Origin: JBCCBV01 sp039033855
GTDB taxonomy: Bacteria > Planctomycetota > Phycisphaerae > Phycisphaerales > Phycisphaeraceae
Reading direction: 5' to 3'
NCBI GenBank assembly: GCA_039033855.1
Contig: JBCCBV010000005.1
Span: 62,001-126,000, forward strand
Length of the DNA stretch: 64,000 bases
The notes below the pieces were generated by a model that was not told the origin of the DNA, did no database searches, and worked only from the letters and a program-made list of their open reading frames with translations. Below, one piece after another: positions 61,341 through 64,000 of this stretch (its first letter is position 1; each line of letters begins with the position of its first letter). The translations under genes and the position numbers were made by a program.

Positions 61341-63716
61341 ATGACCGAATCGCCTAAGTCGTCTGACCCGTCGCCCGAAGCCAATGCGTCTGAGGCCAGT
61401 CCTCCTTCGGAAGCCAAAGCGGCTGCCGAAGGGGCGCCTGCGGCGGAGGCCACGGCCAAGGTCGAGAGCCCCGACACCTCAGGTGCCAAGGCCTCGCCTT
61501 CCGAGGGTGGCAAGCCCAAGCGCAAGGGCAAGTGGCGGCGTCGGGTGCTGCTTGCGATGCCGGTGTTCGCGCTGGCGTACGTGGTGTTTGGGTTCTTCGG
61601 CGTGCCGTTGGTGGTGCGCTACGTGGCGCTGCCTTTCGCGAAGAAGTACTTCAAGGGCGACATCGCGATCGAGGCGATCCATTTCAACCCCATCACCTTC
61701 GTGGCGGGCGCGGACGGCATCGTGGTGACCGACCCGGGCGACCCCGACGATGCGTCGAACCCGGTGGCGTCGGTCGGTTCGTTCCGAGCGGACTTTGAGC
61801 TGTGGTCGGTGCTCAGCGGCACGCCCCGGTTTGCGTACATCCGGGTAGATGCGCCGAGCGCCCGCGTGGTCCGCCGAGCCGACGGCACGATCAACCTGCT
61901 GGCGATGCTGACGCTGCCCGAGAGCGAGCCCTCCACCGAGCCTCCGCCGAGCATCACCGTGGACGAGGTGACCGTGACCAACGGTGGGGCGTCCTGGACC
62001 GACCAGACGCTCAGCCCGGCGTTCGAGTTTGTGGCGGGCGACTTCAACCTGAACGTGGCAGGCTTCAACACCCGCGAAGGCGGCCCGGTAGACCTGAGCG
62101 TGGTGCTGGGGCAAGCGTGCAAGCTGTCGCTCGCGGCCAGCGTCGATCCGAGCGGCCCGGCGGTCGAGGTGACCGAGCTATCGCTCGAAGGCCTGGAAGT
62201 CGGGCCCTTGGGGGCCTACGCGCAAGGGGCGCCCATCACGATCACGTCGGGTGCGCTGCACGTCGAGGGGCTGCAAGCCTCGGCCAACCTGAGCGAAGGC
62301 GGCGAAATTCCCGCGGCCACGGCGTCGGGGCTGATCCGGATCGACGACCTGTCGGTCGCGGTGGGCGACGGCCTGGCGAAAGTGGATGGCCTGAACCTCT
62401 CGCTGCCGCTGGAAGGGGTTTCAACAACCGACTGGTCGCTCGGGCTCGGCCGGATCGTGGTGGAGGTAGCGTCGGCCGAGGTTACGGTGCCCACGCCGCC
62501 GCAGGTCGATCCGGACGCGGTGCAGGACCCGCCGACCAGCGCGGGCGAGGTGGACGAGGACGCGGCGCCATCGCTGCCGATTTTGACCGACGACGGCCGG
62601 GTCATCGTGCCGGGCATCCCGGGCGGCTTGCTCGTCGAACTCGGCGGGGTCGACGTGAACGTCAAGCAGTTGACCGTGATCGACGGCGCCGGGGAAGACG
62701 GCCAGACCGGCGCAGAAGCGCACGGCATCGCGGGCCTGGTCGTGCGCGACCTGGGCGTCGAGGTGGGGGCGTGGAACAGCGCATCGGACCCGCCGATTAC
62801 GCTCGGGGTCGACGCCGACCTGCCCGAAGGTGGCGTGGTTTGGGTCGAAGGGTCGTTGGCGCCGGCCGCAGACGTGTACGACTCAGACGCCGACGTTTCG
62901 GTGCGCGTGCGGGCGCTCCCGTTGCCGCGGTTCCGCGCAACGTCCATGGCGTGGGCGGGCATCGGCTTCGACAAGGGCTGGCTCGACCTGGACGTCGAGG
63001 CCGGGGTGGTCGACGGCCGGCTGACCCTTGCGCCCGACGTGGCGCTGCACCGGCCCGAGTTTGTTTACGCAGAAGACGGCCCGCTGCCGAGCGACGTGCT
63101 CAATACGCTGGAAATGATGCGGCAGGTCTTCGACCCGACCGCGCTCACCGGCGGGGCGATGCGGCTTTCGCCCGGGGACATCCAGGTCGACCTGCGCGAT
63201 CCATCGGTGTCGCTGGCCGACGTGCCCGGGCTGCTGGCCGAGACGCTGCTGGCGTCGCTGCTGAACACCGGGGCGAGCATGGCCGAAGGCCTGGCGACCG
63301 GCGCCGCCGACGCCGTGACCGGTGGGCTGGGCGCGGTGGTGTCGGTCTTCGACGAAGAAGCCGGGCAGGCGAAGCTGACCGCAACCACGGCGAAGCGGAT
63401 CGCCTTTACGCCGGGCACGGCAGAGCCTGCCGACGCCAAGCTCGCCCAGCGGATCCTGGCGTTTCAGGCCCAGCGTCTGGAAGAAGACGGCGAACGCCGG
63501 TTGCTCGTGGTGGGCTTGTCCGACCCGGAGAGCGACGACCCGCCACAAGACCTGGCCGACCAGCGCGCCGCCGCGGTGGTCGAGGCGCTCGAGGCGGCTG
63601 GCGTGCCAGCAGACCGTGTGACTTCACGCGGCGAGGTGTCGGTCGAGGGCGCGGGCTCGGTGGTCCGCATCCGTCTGGTGGGCGAGGTTGCGCCGATCGG
63701 CAGCGAGGCGCCGTAA
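61341..63716 (+). CDS. DUF748 (AsmA-like) envelope protein
   Basis: A 791-residue protein. A Ser/Ala/Glu-rich N-terminal stretch (1-65) leads to one membrane helix (about 67-89). Next comes a long beta-rich region with AsmA/DUF748 characteristics: FNPITFVAGADGIVV, FRADFELWSVLSG and FAYIRVDAPSARVVRRADGTINLLAML. The C-terminal 90 residues (RLLVVGLSDPES; LADQRAAAVVEALEAAGVPADRV) look OmpA-like. The AsmA-type family is linked to lipid transport across the envelope; a role is inferred only. AAGGGA precedes ATG 61341. Confidence 0.75.
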   Translation: MTESPKSSDPSPEANASEASPPSEAKAAAEGAPAAEATAKVESPDTSGAKASPSEGGKPKRKGKWRRRVLLAMPVFALAYVVFGFFGVPLVVRYVALPFAKKYFKGDIAIEAIHFNPITFVAGADGIVVTDPGDPDDASNPVASVGSFRADFELWSVLSGTPRFAYIRVDAPSARVVRRADGTINLLAMLTLPESEPSTEPPPSITVDEVTVTNGGASWTDQTLSPAFEFVAGDFNLNVAGFNTREGGPVDLSVVLGQACKLSLAASVDPSGPAVEVTELSLEGLEVGPLGAYAQGAPITITSGALHVEGLQASANLSEGGEIPAATASGLIRIDDLSVAVGDGLAKVDGLNLSLPLEGVSTTDWSLGLGRIVVEVASAEVTVPTPPQVDPDAVQDPPTSAGEVDEDAAPSLPILTDDGRVIVPGIPGGLLVELGGVDVNVKQLTVIDGAGEDGQTGAEAHGIAGLVVRDLGVEVGAWNSASDPPITLGVDADLPEGGVVWVEGSLAPAADVYDSDADVSVRVRALPLPRFRATSMAWAGIGFDKGWLDLDVEAGVVDGRLTLAPDVALHRPEFVYAEDGPLPSDVLNTLEMMRQVFDPTALTGGAMRLSPGDIQVDLRDPSVSLADVPGLLAETLLASLLNTGASMAEGLATGAADAVTGGLGAVVSVFDEEAGQAKLTATTAKRIAFTPGTAEPADAKLAQRILAFQAQRLEEDGERRLLVVGLSDPESDDPPQDLADQRAAAVVEALEAAGVPADRVTSRGEVSVEGAGSVVRIRLVGEVAPIGSEAP

Positions 63717-63752
63717 CGCGAGAGTTCGGCCACGGCCTCGGTCGCTGCCGGG

Positions 63753-64000
63753 TCAGTCGAGCTTGGACCGCATCGCCTTGCCGGCCTTGGCGGACTTGCC
63801 CGCGAGTTCGAGAATGTGGATCGGCCTGCGCGCCCATTCGGGGGTGATGACCAGCTTCTCTTGTCCGGTCATATGCCCGGCGATGTTGTCGTAGAACAGG
63901 TGCCCTTTAGAAGCGGGCTCTTTGCCGTGGGTTTCCTGGAGCACGCCCTTGCGGTCGGCCTTGCGCAGGGTCCAGGCTTTGTTCTCGGTTTTGGGGGCGT
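63753..64000 (-). CDS. hypothetical protein, 5' part outside window
   Basis: The minus-strand frame is open from the right edge to TGA 63753, at least 82 residues. It includes AWTLRKADRKGVL, ASKGHLFYDNIAGHMTG and PEWARRPIHILELAG, ending AGKAMRSKLD. The composition (Lys/Arg/Gly with regular hydrophobics) looks coding, but I recognise no family. It is convergent with the DUF748 gene, 36 bp between stops. A start lies beyond the window. Confidence 0.6.
   Translation of the reverse strand, partial: APKTENKAWTLRKADRKGVLQETHGKEPASKGHLFYDNIAGHMTGQEKLVITPEWARRPIHILELAGKSAKAGKAMRSKLD

Overview
The window is high-GC, densely packed bacterial chromosome. The gene set points to a planctomycete, most likely of the Phycisphaerae type: a GH10-like protein with the N-terminal domain common in that group, a PEP-CTERM protein, ResB/CcsA cytochrome c maturation, fused 2-oxoacid:ferredoxin oxidoreductase, an MqnP-type prenyltransferase and an LptE/BamD-like pair in a Gram-negative envelope. 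This placement is inference from gene content; there is no rRNA here. Three tRNAs lack an encoded CCA end.

Layout. 1-7.3 kb: lipoprotein hydrolase, tRNA-Lys, BamD-like/LptE/FtsH, an NTF2-fold protein, RuvA, and an unknown protein. 7.4-10.9 kb: methylcitrate-cycle operon prpB-prpC-prpD. 11-20.7 kb: tRNA-Ser, a PEP-CTERM protein overlapping a glycosyltransferase gene, TrpC, phosphoesterase/GNAT/NUDIX/MqnP, an ABC exporter pair and DAHP synthase. 20.8-28.3 kb: a putative aroF attenuator, tRNA-Leu, TsaD, a PhnP-like hydrolase, CtpA-like protease, RadA, a degenerate GH10-like protein. 28.5-39.5 kb: KorAB, an unusual P1B metal ATPase, dipeptidase, GH130 phosphorylase with ManA, IspG. 39.5-41.7 kb: a lower-GC patch with a frameshifted ClpP/NfeD-like protease gene and a decapitated epimerase. 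41.7-54.4 kb: MazG-like, CysS, PgsA, ribosomal protein S1, 3-methyladenine glycosylase, CcsA, ResB, CrcB, RNase P RNA. 54.4-64 kb: sigma-region-4 mini-protein, flavodoxin, aldo/keto reductase, sodium symporter, phosphodiesterase-like lipoprotein, CysK, Tpx, a DUF748 protein and a partial gene.

The most interesting signal is the leader of the DAHP synthase gene (20.81-21.0 kb, minus strand). A 26-codon ORF rich in all three aromatic amino acids (5 Phe, 2 Trp, 2 Tyr) is followed by an intrinsic terminator, then by aroF in the same direction. Segments exist that can form a 1:2 hairpin, a competing 2:3 antiterminator (11 of 14 pairs) and the 3:4 terminator. This is the architecture of ribosome-mediated attenuation.

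A second, window-wide pattern is a -10-like TANNNT hexamer ending 6-8 nt before the start codon of about fifteen genes. This predicts leaderless mRNAs. The same spacing is seen in front of the RNase P RNA, whose 5' end is fixed by its P1 helix. Genes with Shine-Dalgarno motifs form a separate set.
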